A stretch of 64,000 nt of DNA from Streptomyces sp. NBC_01353 (GTDB lineage: Bacteria > Actinomycetota > Actinomycetes > Streptomycetales > Streptomycetaceae). The DNA is taken from assembly GCF_036237275.1 (NCBI RefSeq), contig NZ_CP108352.1, positions 310,001 to 374,000 on the forward strand, given 5' to 3'. A program made the position numbers and the translations under genes. Below, piece by piece: positions 50,291-58,445 of the stretch; position 1 is the stretch's first letter; each line of letters opens with the position of its first letter. Below the pieces are notes generated by a model. The model saw only the letters and a list, made by a program, of their open reading frames with translations. It was not told where the DNA came from and did not search any database.

Positions 50291-50343
50291 TCTTACACCC
50301 TTGTCAGAAATGGACCCTCGTCATATCTTACAGGCACGTAAGA
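50291..50343. promoter_or_regulatory. TetR-type operators
   Basis: TCTTAC-N6-GTAAGA at 50326-50343 is a perfect inverted repeat. TCTTAC-N6-GTCAGA at 50291-50308 is the same with one mismatch. The repeats are centred 35 bases apart between tetR and the NTF2/DUF1772 operon, so autoregulation and control of the operon are likely. This form resembles sites of TetR proteins that regulate DUF1772-type genes. Confidence 0.75.
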
Positions 50344-50364
50344 GATTGCTGCGAAGTGCAGCCG

Positions 50365-50793
50365 ATGACTGGCAGGAGCACGGTGAACCCTCTCCACGCG
50401 AAACCTCCCGAGCAGTTCATCGCTGACTTCTTCACGACCTTCACCGACGCCGTGGTCCATGGGTCGGAAGACGTCTCTGAGCTGATGGCCAGGTACTACA
50501 CCCGTGACGTCGTTCAAGTCGCTGACGGCGTGCGACTCGACTGGGACCGCCTCCTCGCTCACCTCCGCCCGGTACGCAAGAACCTGCGAGAGTTCCGGTT
50601 CGAGGTGCATGAGGCGTTCGTGGACGGCGGCCGGATCGCGGCCCGCTTCACGATCCACGCCCAGATGCGCAAGGGAGGACCAGTGTCCACGCGAGTCCAC
50701 ATGTTCGCCGAGTTCACGCCCGACGGCCTGCTGCGACGAGCAGAGCAGCTCACGCGGTCCGCCATCCCCGCCGAACCGGAGACGGGGGAGTGA
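50365..50793 (+). CDS. SnoaL/NTF2-like protein (142 aa)
   Basis: The product has FIADFFTTFTDAVVHGSEDVSELMARYYTRDVVQVADGVRLDWD, FRFEVHEAFVDGGRIAARFTIHA and HMFAEFTPDGLLRRAEQLTR. The conserved opening helix, the strand pair and the D-G-x-I/L-x-R-x-x-E-L end are SnoaL/NTF2-like. ATG at 50365 or GTG at 50383 (AGGAG four bases before) are both possible. The gene overlaps the DUF1772 gene by GTGA. Confidence 0.75.
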   Translation: MTGRSTVNPLHAKPPEQFIADFFTTFTDAVVHGSEDVSELMARYYTRDVVQVADGVRLDWDRLLAHLRPVRKNLREFRFEVHEAFVDGGRIAARFTIHAQMRKGGPVSTRVHMFAEFTPDGLLRRAEQLTRSAIPAEPETGE

Positions 50794-51284
50794 TCCGCAT
50801 GCGCATCCGGCTCGTCCAGGGTCTTGCCCTGCTGTCCACCGGTGCCCTCGCCGGCGCATTCGGCTACGGAGCGGCCAACCTCGTCCCCACATTCAACGCC
50901 GTACCGCTCGACATGAGGTTGTCATTCCATACTCAGTTGATGCAGATGAACGGCATCACCATGCAAGGTGCCATGGGCATGTCGGCGCTCAGCGCCCTCG
51001 CGCTTGCCGTCTTGACGCGTGGCGCCACGCGGTGGCTGGCCGGAGGGGCTGGGCTCCTTGCTGTTGCGTCCTTCCTGATAACCCGTCTCGGCAACGTCCC
51101 CATCAACGGCCGTATCAAGCAGTGGGCGGCGACCTCGGCACCCGCCGATCACGCCGAGATCCTGGCTCGCTGGGAGGCGTTCAACTACGCACGCACGGGC
51201 GCCGCGTTCGCTGCCTTCGCGCTGCTGATCCTTCTCGCCCTGCACCGAAGCCAGGCTGTTCAAGATCCAAACGACACCCTCTAG
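50790..51284 (+). CDS. DUF1772-type membrane protein (164 aa)
   Basis: The protein has four hydrophobic segments (LVQGLALLSTGALAGAFGYGA, MQGAMGMSALSALALAVL, WLAGGAGLLAVASFLIT, AAFAAFALLILLALH) and N-x-x-P-x-N near the middle (GNVPINGRIKQWA), which is a mark of DUF1772/anthrone-oxygenase-like proteins. GTG at 50790 overlaps the NTF2-like stop. It and its partner are under a TetR-type operator. Confidence 0.75.
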   Translation: MIRMRIRLVQGLALLSTGALAGAFGYGAANLVPTFNAVPLDMRLSFHTQLMQMNGITMQGAMGMSALSALALAVLTRGATRWLAGGAGLLAVASFLITRLGNVPINGRIKQWAATSAPADHAEILARWEAFNYARTGAAFAAFALLILLALHRSQAVQDPNDTL

Positions 51285-51440
51285 GTGTATTGACCCGCGG
51301 CGTTGTCGACTCGGCTGATGGGCGGGGTGCCTTCGAGCGCGGTGTGACAGCGGTGGTGGTTGTAGGTGTGGAGGAAGTCTGCCAGGGCTTCGGTCCGCTC
51401 CTGGTTCGAGGTGTAGGGCCGCTGGTAGGCCCATTCTCCG
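51281..51440 (-). mobile_element. IS481/IS3-type integrase C-terminal scrap
   Basis: The minus frame reads GEWAYQRPYTSNQERTEAL, DFLHTYNHHRCHTALEG and PPISRVDN. W-AY-x-R-x-Y-x-S-x-x-ER ... Y-N-x-H-R-x-H-x-AL-x-G-x-P-P is the end of the rve domain. The remainder is missing. The stop overlaps the DUF1772 stop on the other strand. Confidence 0.75.
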
Positions 51441-51777
51441 TAGACAGCGGCGCCCGCAGCGAGAACGGCGGCGCCTGCGATCACCGAGGAGGCCGGGCGG
51501 GTTGTACGGCGAGCCCGCGCACGGCGACCCTTGATCGCCCCAACACGGCCGAAGGCGCGCTGCGGCTTCGGCCCGAGTTGGCCGGATGCCGATGTGGACG
51601 TCGGGTTGCCGTCTGCCGTGGCGAGAGCCGGCCGCCGGGAAGACACAGCTGGCTTGCGCAGGAGTGGTCACAGGAGCTGCTGGATCCAGTAGCCCACGGC
51701 GCTGGCGGCGGTGATCCCGGCGCCGTAGCTGAGGCCGCGTACGAAGTGCCCTGCGGCAGCGCGGCGCTGGCGCAGGC
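51441..51777 (-). other. Non-coding stretch between IS scraps
   Basis: One minus frame runs HFVRGLSYGAGITAASAVGYWIQQLL to a stop near 51668. It has natural hydrophobic character, but lacks a start. Nothing else was found. Confidence 0.3.
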
Positions 51778-51975
51778 CCCATCGGGCGAGGAAATGCTCG
51801 GCTTTGCGTTCGTAGCGTCGGAGGAGTCGGCGGCAGCCGGCGAGCCAGGCCATGGTGCGTTCGATTGTCCAGCGGTGGCGGCCCAGCCGTTGCGAGACGA
51901 CCGACATCGCCGCCAGCCTCCGGCATGACGCCCGCGACGCCAGCAGGCCGCTTGCCCTCCTCGGACTCACATGAT
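51778..51975 (-). mobile_element. IS5-type transposase C-terminal scrap
   Basis: The minus frame reads VVSQRLGRHRWTIERTMAWLAG, CRRLLRRYERKAEHFLA. R-L-G-R-x-R-W-x-I/V-ER-x-x-x-W-L-x-x-x-RR-L-x-x-RYE-R is the E-region of IS5 transposases. Upstream and downstream parts are lost. It is another decayed copy. Confidence 0.75.
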
Positions 51976-52040
51976 CACGAATACCGCGTTTGAGATCTCG
52001 GTGGGGGACGGAGCCGGCATGCCCGAAAACCGGTTGACCT

Positions 52041-52595
52041 GTGGTCAATGATGAAATCGTGATCTCCAAGCAACGCGCCGTCGAGCTCATCGAGTCCTTC
52101 CTGGCCAGAGAGCTGCCGACGTGGCCATGGTGGGGGCCGGCCCCCACGCCGGACGTCTACCACGTGCAGGAACGCGCAGTCGGCTGGCTCGTCTTCTGGC
52201 GCTCGGCCGAGCAGGCCCACGACCGTGACGCGCGCGGCAGCTTCGTCGGCGGCCACTACCTGGTGGACCGGCACGACGGGAGCATCCACTACGTACCCGG
52301 CGTCTGGTGGGAGGACGAAGGCTGGGAGGAGCAGTACCTCCTGCAGACCAAGGGCATCAGGCGGCCTGATCCACTGGCCTGCGCTGTTCGCGCGCTCGTC
52401 CACTCCGTCGGTGTCGTGGCCGCGATGAGTCATCTGCGCAAGCAGGCCCCGCGGCTGAGCTTGCAGGAAGCAAAGGCCTACGTCACGACCGTTCGGGACG
52501 GTGCCGAGCCACCGGAAGAGCTGGCAAGCCTCACCCGGAACGAGCCGAAGTGGCCGCATCCGCCCATCGAAACGCTGGCTGGCCCGGTCCGGTAG
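52041..52595 (+). CDS. YrhB-like protein (184 aa)
   Basis: The product reads ISKQRAVELIESFLARELPTWPW, YHVQERAVGWLVFWRSAEQAHD, FVGGHYLVDRHDGSIHYVPG and a closing ETLAGPVR. The A-x-x-x-I-x-x-x-L start, GW-V-F and the DR-DGS-x-x-V are those of the YrhB/immunity-type family as recalled. GTG at 52041 or 52059 is possible. If it is an immunity protein, its toxin partner is not in the window. Confidence 0.6.
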   Translation: MVNDEIVISKQRAVELIESFLARELPTWPWWGPAPTPDVYHVQERAVGWLVFWRSAEQAHDRDARGSFVGGHYLVDRHDGSIHYVPGVWWEDEGWEEQYLLQTKGIRRPDPLACAVRALVHSVGVVAAMSHLRKQAPRLSLQEAKAYVTTVRDGAEPPEELASLTRNEPKWPHPPIETLAGPVR

Positions 52596-52693
52596 GGATC
52601 TGGCTGAGGGGCCGAGGCCGCCTCTGAACCCCTCGGCCAGCAGCGACCGAAGCGACTCACCGTCGTACAAACCTCGTCAAGCCTCCAGAGCGC

Positions 52694-52721
52694 ATATCTC
52701 TCTCGGCGCCGAGAGAGATAT
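52694..52721. promoter_or_regulatory. 28-base perfect palindrome
   Basis: ATATCTCTCTCGGC is followed directly by GCCGAGAGAGATAT, a perfect palindrome. It is much richer in A/T than the surroundings. It lies 98 bases before the ATG of the 52819 gene. It could be an operator or the stem of a cruciform; with a tight loop it could also act as a terminator. Confidence 0.7.
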
Positions 52722-52818
52722 TGCCGGGCCCGCAGCTAGAGCCCGTCTCTTTGACGAATTGATCAACTGGCCGGTGCAGCCTGAAGGCTTGGGGCGTCGC
52801 GCATGGAAACCTGGCGGC

Positions 52819-53280
52819 ATGGATACGTTCGCGGGCCGACTCGACGGCGGATGGAAGTGGTGGGACGCCGCCATCGAGGAAGCGCAGGAAGGGCGCTGGG
52901 TCCGTGATGCCGTCGAACGGCAGGTGATGAAGGACATCAGCGCTGCCACCAACCCTCCCCATGGTGGACGGATGGCACCGTTCACCGAGGACTCGTGGCA
53001 CGTACGCATCGGGAGGATCGCGAACTGGGCCGGGGTGCTGCGGCTCGCTGCCCGATCGGGCGGGTGGGTGCTCCAACCAGTCGCCGGACGCCGCCCGCCG
53101 CACCCTGCGGGCATGGCCGAGCTGCTGTCTGGCATCTACGCGGTCGGCGAGCAGGGAGAGATCTGGATGAAGCAGCTCCTGAAGGGCGAGCTGCCACCAG
53201 AAGACGAGATCGCGAAGGCCGAGGGCTTCCTCACAGGGCCAGGGTCCATCGAGGACCTTGAGCTGTTCTTCGACGACTGA
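52819..53280 (+). CDS. Hypothetical protein (153 aa)
   Basis: From ATG at 52819 the protein reads FAGRLDGGWKWWDAAIEEAQEG, MKDISAATNPPHGGRMAPF, EDSWHVRIGRIANWAGVLRLA and ELLSGIYAVGEQGEIWMKQLL. It is a soluble helical protein; the family is not recognised. The palindrome at 52694 may control it. Confidence 0.55.
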   Translation: MDTFAGRLDGGWKWWDAAIEEAQEGRWVRDAVERQVMKDISAATNPPHGGRMAPFTEDSWHVRIGRIANWAGVLRLAARSGGWVLQPVAGRRPPHPAGMAELLSGIYAVGEQGEIWMKQLLKGELPPEDEIAKAEGFLTGPGSIEDLELFFDD

Positions 53281-53284
53281 AAGC

Positions 53285-53560
53285 CTGCTTTCCATCGGCA
53301 GCGACGTGTCCAGATGAGGATGGTGGCGACGTGGAGTGCGGCCCGGTGGGCGATAGCAAGTTTGTCCGCTCGCATGGCCAGGCCGCGCCGCTGCTTGAGC
53401 CGGATAGTGCACCGCTCGACAGCGTTGCGCTGCTTATACACCTCGGCATCGGAGCCGGGCGGGTGGCCTCCCGCGCGGCCTCGCCGCAGGCGGTGTCCGA
53501 TCTGGTTGGCGGGCTGGGTGGCTTTGTTCATGAGAACGGGTTCTGGCTGAACTTCCGTGG
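53285..53560 (-). mobile_element. IS5-type remnant plus MITE-like arm
   Basis: The minus frame reads DAEVYKQRNAVERCTIRLKQRRGLAMRADKL and HRAALHVATILIWTR, the C-terminal end of an IS5-type transposase. At 53522-53560 the sequence GAGAACGGGTTCTGGCTGAAC matches the arms of the 28.4-28.7 kb units, including the flanking GTGGCTTTGT. This relates the two loci. Confidence 0.75.
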
Positions 53561-53632
53561 ACTTGTTGCGGAGCGTTACTGGTGACGGCCCCCGGTGGCG
53601 TCCACGGGTGAGCGATCGTGCACGCTGGTTGC

Positions 53633-54202
53633 ATGGCCAGTCGCATAGAGAAGTACCTCGCCCATCTTGATCGGCTTTCCGGGGGAAGGGAGCCCCGGTT
53701 CTTCCCTGTCGAGTCGACCAAACAAGGGCTGCGGGGCGTGACGGAGATCGTGTACGACGACCTGCCGGACGGACTTCTCACGACGCTCACCTACGGCTTG
53801 TCGCTGGCAGAACACCCGGACTGGCAGCAGGGCTCGCCGGAGCTCTGCCTCAGCGTGAACTCGACCAACGTGATCTGGGCCCACGCGGTGGGCTTCCTCG
53901 CCGAGCAGCTCCGTGGCACCTGCCCATTCAGTTATGGCAGCACCATCAACTTCGGCGAGCGAATCGTGCCCGAGTCGGAGATGACGGCGTTCTGCGTGTT
54001 CGCGCCGATCGTGCTCGACAGAGACGACTACCTGGGCATCGACGTCGGCGTTCCGGGACACGAGGGTCACGACGTGATCAACGTCCAGGGGATGTACCCC
54101 ATCCACGAGGTGGAGCGGCAGTTCATCAACGAGCACGGGCTTGAAGCCTTCTGGAAGAGCGACTGGGAGCCCACTGACGTGCTGCGTCGCCCCGCAATCT
54201 GA
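53633..54202 (+). CDS. Suppressor-of-fused (SUFU)-like domain protein (189 aa)
   Basis: The protein reads IEKYLAHLDRLSGGREPRFFPV, VTEIVYDDLPDGLLTTLTYGLSL, PELCLSVNSTNVIWAHAVGFLAEQ and INVQGMYPIHEVERQFINEHGLEAFWKS. The D-L-P-D-G/L-T-Y-G-L-S block and the final E-R-x-F-I/L-x-x-x-G-x-E-x-F-W are SUFU-domain features, as in bacterial members beside toxin genes. ATG at 53633 gives the natural start. Immunity-like function is family inference. Confidence 0.72.
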   Translation: MASRIEKYLAHLDRLSGGREPRFFPVESTKQGLRGVTEIVYDDLPDGLLTTLTYGLSLAEHPDWQQGSPELCLSVNSTNVIWAHAVGFLAEQLRGTCPFSYGSTINFGERIVPESEMTAFCVFAPIVLDRDDYLGIDVGVPGHEGHDVINVQGMYPIHEVERQFINEHGLEAFWKSDWEPTDVLRRPAI

Positions 54203-54245
54203 TCTGGGGAGGGCAGCAGCCCTGATCTCGATGGCTCATTGATGG

Positions 54246-54555
54246 ACGACAGCAGGCGAGCAGGACTCGCTTGCGCACGAGTGCGCAGCCGGCTCGGCCG
54301 AACATCTGGCGCTTGAGCATCGTGATCCGGTTGAACGTGTCCTTCGACACCCGGAACTCCGGGGCAGGGTGAGGCCGGCGGTGACGGCGTTCCTGTCGCG
54401 TTCGATGTCTGCGGCGAGGTGTGGAGGCTGGGCAGGTCGACGCTGCGAACGGCTTCGATCCGCTGCGGAAGCCGCTCGCATTGGCGCTGGGGCACTATCT
54501 CGGCGAAGGAGCGGACGTGCCTGGTCAGAGCGTCGAGCTCCGGGCATTGCGCCAG
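54246..54555 (-). mobile_element. ISL3-type transposase C-terminal remnant
   Basis: Minus-strand pieces read CPELDALTRHVRSFAEIVPQ, AADIERDRNAVTAGLTLPRSSG and, in a second frame, VSKDTFNRITMLKRQMFGRAG with LVRKRVLLA. These are the final parts of ISL3 transposases (…LTLPWSSG…N-x-x-K-x-L-KRQM-F/Y-GRA). The two frames show a frame break, and the upstream part is lost. Confidence 0.75.
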
Positions 54556-54624
54556 AACGGCCTTGAGGTGGAGTCGTTCGGTCTCGGCCAGGGCTTCAGG
54601 ACGGCTCAGGATCCATTCAACGGT

Positions 54625-55662
54625 CTACTGCAGGCTCCAGCGGGCCGGGTGCCCGGGATCGGCAGGGCAGGCGAAGACGTTGAGCTCACCGTGGTTGCCC
54701 ACGATGACCCCGGTAGGCGTGGCGAACGGGAACGGGCGCAGGCCCTGATCTTCGACCGGTACCCAGCTCTGGCTTCCGCCGTCCCACTCGGAGCTGTCGA
54801 CGGTCAGCAGCAGGTGCATGGGTGTCGCGCAGGTCAGGCAGTCCATCGGAGACGGATCGGTCGCATGCCAGGACGCGTATCCGCCAGCGCGCCAGCCGGG
54901 CGGGATCGACAGGTCGTACTGGTAGCCGACCGGCTCTGCCTCGTCCGCGTCCGCTCCGTCCTCCCGCTCGGCCTCCTCTTCCAGGGCTTCCTCCCAGGTG
55001 TCGATCCGGTCGCTCAGGTCCTTGGGCAGGAGCCCGGCGAACGGGTAGGTGACCACCTGCTCCGGGTACAACTCGCAGGGCACAGGGACGTATCCATCGA
55101 ACCCGACGACCGGCGGCTGCGGCGGTGAGGCCAAGACGTCGCCTACCTCCGCCGACCTGCGCCAGCGCAGGTGAAGGAACATGCTGTACCCCGTGGGGTC
55201 GTGTGCGTCGAAGGGGCACCAGAACACCTGGAGCAGGTCACAGCCGTCCGGCCCCGCGGACAGATCGGGGACGTCCCGCCTGTACAGCTGCGCGAGGCCG
55301 AGCATGGGCAGCGGATCGGTCTCGTTCGTCCCCGGCACCTGGTGTGTGCGGCCCAACTCCTTGACGAGTCGCCGTTCTTCTTCCGTCAGGCCCTCGTACG
55401 GTTCCCGCGCCCACGCCGCAGCGCGGACCTCTCGCTCCCGACGGATGTCCGCCGGGCGCCGCCCGCGCCCGCGTTGGTGCGCCCCGGTACACACCGGCCA
55501 CGGCTCTTCCGCCGGCCACAGCATCGGTCCGCCGACGGAACTCGCCGACACATCCGGGCGCCCCGGCCGCGGATGCAAGCGGGTGGTCGTGCCCCGATGG
55601 GCGGCCAGTTCCGGGAAGAGCGCCTCGACGTCGAGCGGGCGCGGCGGCGTGGTCCGTGTCAT
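54625..55662 (-). CDS. Hypothetical protein with N-terminal Pro-rich part (345 aa)
   Basis: From ATG at 55662 the protein reads PLDVEALFPELAAHRGTTTRLHPRPG, SSVGGPMLWPAEEPWPVCTG, DLLQVFWCPFDAHDPTGYSMFLHLRWRR and YQYDLSIPPGWRAGGYASWH. Repeated Trp/Pro-rich strands and CTCATPMHLLLTVDSSEW suggest a DUF1963-like beta-type domain with a CxxC, but the match is not sure. It ends GHPARWSLQ. Streptomycete orthologues are likely. Confidence 0.65.
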   Translation of the reverse strand: MTRTTPPRPLDVEALFPELAAHRGTTTRLHPRPGRPDVSASSVGGPMLWPAEEPWPVCTGAHQRGRGRRPADIRREREVRAAAWAREPYEGLTEEERRLVKELGRTHQVPGTNETDPLPMLGLAQLYRRDVPDLSAGPDGCDLLQVFWCPFDAHDPTGYSMFLHLRWRRSAEVGDVLASPPQPPVVGFDGYVPVPCELYPEQVVTYPFAGLLPKDLSDRIDTWEEALEEEAEREDGADADEAEPVGYQYDLSIPPGWRAGGYASWHATDPSPMDCLTCATPMHLLLTVDSSEWDGGSQSWVPVEDQGLRPFPFATPTGVIVGNHGELNVFACPADPGHPARWSLQ

Positions 55663-56009
55663 GGAAACGACCCTAGAGAGCCGACAGACGCGGTAGACGA
55701 GCACCCCCACCGGGCGGGACGTGTCCACGAACAGGACCGGGACGGAGTCCGCTCAGCACAACCGCTGTCCAATCCCGTGAACCTATCGATTCACCCACCG
55801 GCGCCAGGTGCCCTCCCACGTTGTTGAACAAGTGCTGTTCGTTCTCGCGAACAGAGCCACCGATCGCTTCGTCGAAGGGGATCCTGTTCAGCAGACAGTG
55901 GTGAGTTGTCCGAGCATCCGGTCGAACAGGTGCCGCAGGGCCTGCATGTGCCACTCCCCGGAGGACCGCCGGCGGCGGCGGTAGTGACGTCCGCGCCGGC
56001 CGGGCCGCT
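55663..56009. other. Intergenic stretch before the ABC scrap
   Basis: No credible frame was seen on either strand. It may contain the promoter of the 55662 gene. Confidence 0.4.
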
Positions 56010-56199
56010 GAGGGCAAGCGGCTACGCCACCTCGCCACCGGGCGTACCGCGGTGTTCGTCACCCACCGGCTGGCCAACGTATGGCTCGCCGACCGGATCA
56101 TCGTCCTCGAGCGCGGCCGGATCGTGGAAGAAGGCGACTTCGACTCCCTCATCAACGCCGGCGGCCTGTTCGCCGAGCTGTACAAGAGGTGGCAGTAGG
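56010..56199 (+). pseudogene. ABC transporter ATP-binding domain, last part
   Basis: The plus frame reads GRTAVFVTHRLANVWLADRIIVLERGRIVEEG, DFDSLINAGGLFAELYKRWQ and a stop at 56199. It holds the H-loop (THRL) and the D-x-I-x-V-L-x-x-G-x-I-x-E-x-G end of an exporter-type ATPase (permease-fused type). Nothing remains of Walker A/B upstream. Confidence 0.7.
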
Positions 56200-56202
56200 T
56201 GC

Positions 56203-56402
56203 GGAACTCCGGGTCAGGATCGTCCTGTACCAGCAGGCTCTGCCCGTAGCCAGCGTCAGGCTGGAACGGCGGAACCTCGGGTTCGGTCGCCCAGCGGGGA
56301 GTGATCACGTACACGTCCCCACCGGCGAACAACTCGTCGAGGACCGTGTTGTAACGCTCCAGGACGACGGCGTACGCGCTCTCGTCCTCTGCGTATCGCT
56401 TC
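56203..56402 (-). pseudogene. Fragment of a DUF3885-like protein
   Basis: The minus frame reads AVVLERYNTVLDELFAGGDVYVITPRW and PEVPPFQPDAGYGQS, LLVQDDPDPEFRTYCHLL. The ER-x-N-x-V-L-D-E-L-F and the DD-D-P start are like DUF3885. It has no start or end and lies head to head with the ABC scrap. Confidence 0.45.
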
Positions 56403-57041
56403 GCACATGGTGGGCGCTGGCACCAAAGGCGCGAAGTTCCCGGCTCGGGCGGTGTCCACGGCGTTGGCGTCGACGCCACCACGACGCTGGTCGTTCAGCT
56501 CATCCGGGACCGAGGTCACGCCACAGGCCGATACCGCGGCGCTTGCGCGATGACGCAACTTGCGCGGCCGCCGAGCAGGCAACGGCGAGCCTCTGACTGC
56601 GCGGCTACCGGGTGCTATCCGCGTCACTGAACGCCGCAGGGCAGTGAGCCAGCCTCGTAACCGTGTCATCGACGCCGTAGCAAGCAGCCTATGCCGCCAA
56701 TGCCTGCTCACTTGTCCCGCGCGGCCAGATCGCATGCTGACCAGCGCCATCACCCACCGTGCGACCCAAAGATTGTGGCACCACGACACAAGTGTCGCCG
56801 CCTGTCCCGAAACGGGGGCGACCGTGCGTCGGAATCCTCGGCATCCCCGAGATTCCCGCACTACCCGAGGCTCCTCCTGGCCCTCAGGCCCGCCACGATC
56901 GTGCAGACATCCCATGACGGCTCAAGCCGTAGGGATGGACCCGGAAGGGGAACTCCCCGGCTCTTTCACGCGTTGCGGAGGACGACCTGATCGTTTGGCG
57001 TATGACACGACGGCCGCGCCGTCGGGGGAAGCGAGCAACCC
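56403..57041. other. Gene-free stretch
   Basis: Open frames exist on both strands but are Arg/Ser/Pro-rich and lack protein character. I see no repeat or hairpin of note. Confidence 0.45.
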
Positions 57042-57569
57042 ATGGCCATGGTGGGCCTGTTCTGGATAGCCGAAGGAGATGTCTACGTGGGCGCGAAGCC
57101 GTCCGGTCTGGCTCCCGGGGTTCGCCTGACCCCCGAGGGTGTGGTGGCCCTCGGCGACAGACAGTCCAACGTCTACCTGTGGGAGGACGTGCACGCCCTG
57201 ACGATGGCGGGCGTCCCCGTGAAATCCCTGAAGCGCCAGATCGGCGCGGTCACGGACATGGCTCTGGACACGGTGGTGAACCTGGCTATGCCCGGGGGCC
57301 CAGGCCCGGTGGGCGGGGGCCCGGCGATGATGACGGTGCGCGTGGAATCACGCGACTGCGACACCGAGCTGTCGACCTACATGGCCGCTGCCGTCGGCTA
57401 CTCCCCCACAGAGATCGACCTCTCCCAAGCTCTCCTGTCTCGCCTCACAGAGGGCGCCGCGACGATGGCCACGACGATGGCTGCGATGTCGGAGTGGGGT
57501 CGCGCGTGGGAGGGAGGCTCACCCCGGGGAGCGCAGCGCGAGGAGCTGTTGCGGCGATGGGTGGGCTAG
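57042..57569 (+). CDS. Hypothetical protein (175 aa)
   Basis: The product starts MAMVGLFWIAEGDVYVGAKPSG, and reads VALGDRQSNVYLWEDVHALTM, MALDTVVNLAMPGGPGP and CDTELSTYMAAAVGYSPTEIDL. GGGGGAAG is a fair site 12-19 bases before ATG; a second ATG is two codons later. It looks like a soluble beta-rich protein of unknown role. The stop TAG is in CTAG (57566-57569), followed by an IS end. Confidence 0.6.
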   Translation: MAMVGLFWIAEGDVYVGAKPSGLAPGVRLTPEGVVALGDRQSNVYLWEDVHALTMAGVPVKSLKRQIGAVTDMALDTVVNLAMPGGPGPVGGGPAMMTVRVESRDCDTELSTYMAAAVGYSPTEIDLSQALLSRLTEGAATMATTMAAMSEWGRAWEGGSPRGAQREELLRRWVG

Positions 57570-57723
57570 GACCTGTCCGGCCGATCATGCTGCTGGTTCG
57601 GGTATGCGAGCGGGTCGAAAGTGAGCGCGAGATCAGCAGTACGTTCTGCCTGTGGGCCCAGCCGCGGGCAACCGATCACTGAATCCGTCCCGGGCGGGGA
57701 TCTACAAGTAAGGCGGGCGCAGC
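57570..57723. mobile_element. Solo end of the CTAG-type IS
   Basis: GACCTGTCCGGCCGATCATG begins directly after CTAG at 57566-57569 and is a variant of the end at 49648-49665. No transposase sequence follows up to the gene at 57724. The rest of the gap is empty. Confidence 0.5.
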
Positions 57724-58182
57724 GTGAAGTCCTGGAGTTTTCGGCATAAGGCCGTCACCACCGTGACCGCGGTGTTCCTGCTCGGTATGGGAGTCTGCAT
57801 CGCCGGGCTCACCGAGCAGCCCGAGAGCATCGAACGCACGCGGATCGCCGGTACGTGGACCGGCGACGCCGGTGCCCGTGTGGAACTGCACGCGAACGGC
57901 CGGTTCGAGATGTCCGGCATTCCCCGCAGTGCCATCACCTTCAGTTTCATCGATCCGCCACCGGGCGACGGGAAGCTGTCCGGGAGTGGGACGTGGAAGC
58001 CCGCAAGGGACGGCGACAGGGTGGACAGCATCCTCCTGTACGTCGACGCCGGCGGGTCGTTCTCCGAGACGTCGGAGACCGGGGAGTTGGGAGTGGCGGA
58101 GAGCGGTGAGAACCCGGTGCTCTACTTCTCTACCAGCCCCGACAAGTGGTACGGATACGAGATCCGCAAGACCGGCACATGA
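57724..58182 (+). CDS. Membrane-anchored or secreted hypothetical protein (152 aa)
   Basis: GTG at 57724 starts MKSWSFRHKAVTTVTAVFLLG, with one hydrophobic helix; the rest is a beta-rich domain with IAGTWTGDAGARVELHANGRFEMSG and SGTWKPARDGD and WYGYEIRKTG. G-T-W-x-G-x-x-G and L-x-x-x-G-x-F are typical of lipocalin/calycin-like extracytoplasmic domains in streptomycetes. The function is unknown. Confidence 0.65.
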   Translation: MKSWSFRHKAVTTVTAVFLLGMGVCIAGLTEQPESIERTRIAGTWTGDAGARVELHANGRFEMSGIPRSAITFSFIDPPPGDGKLSGSGTWKPARDGDRVDSILLYVDAGGSFSETSETGELGVAESGENPVLYFSTSPDKWYGYEIRKTGT

Positions 58183-58201
58183 TCGGCCGGAAAAGCCCTA
58201 G

Positions 58202-58320
58202 CCTCGCCGCTCGATCACGGAGCCGGACGATGACTGCGCCAGCGGTGGCGGTTCCGTAGTAGACGCATCCGCGCTTGTCGTGCCAGGTGGTGAATCGCCG
58301 AGGGCGAGCTGGTACTGCAG
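58202..58320 (-). mobile_element. CTAG-type IS5 remnant, transposase end
   Basis: The minus frame reads RFTTWHDKRGCVYYGTATAGAVIVRLRD, matching the last 30 residues of the 48733 transposase (ATRFDKRGYIFHG..., frame end). It abuts CTAG at 58198-58201. The frame then reads through where the other copy stops. The other side leads into a truncated response-regulator gene. Confidence 0.7.
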
Positions 58321-58445
58321 ATCCGGTTTGCGCCCCCGTGCCCGGCCCTCGGAAGATCACGGGCTGGATCGCCCGCGATGGCCTGCGCTCGGCGGAGTCG
58401 TCGTCTGGGTCTCTGCAGCGAAGATGGCCGGGCAAGTCGGGTCGA

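Noticed and set aside
53136-53531. 131-aa intact transposase
   Set aside because: Only the central 50 residues are transposase-like; the remainder is antisense of the 52819 gene and of the element end.
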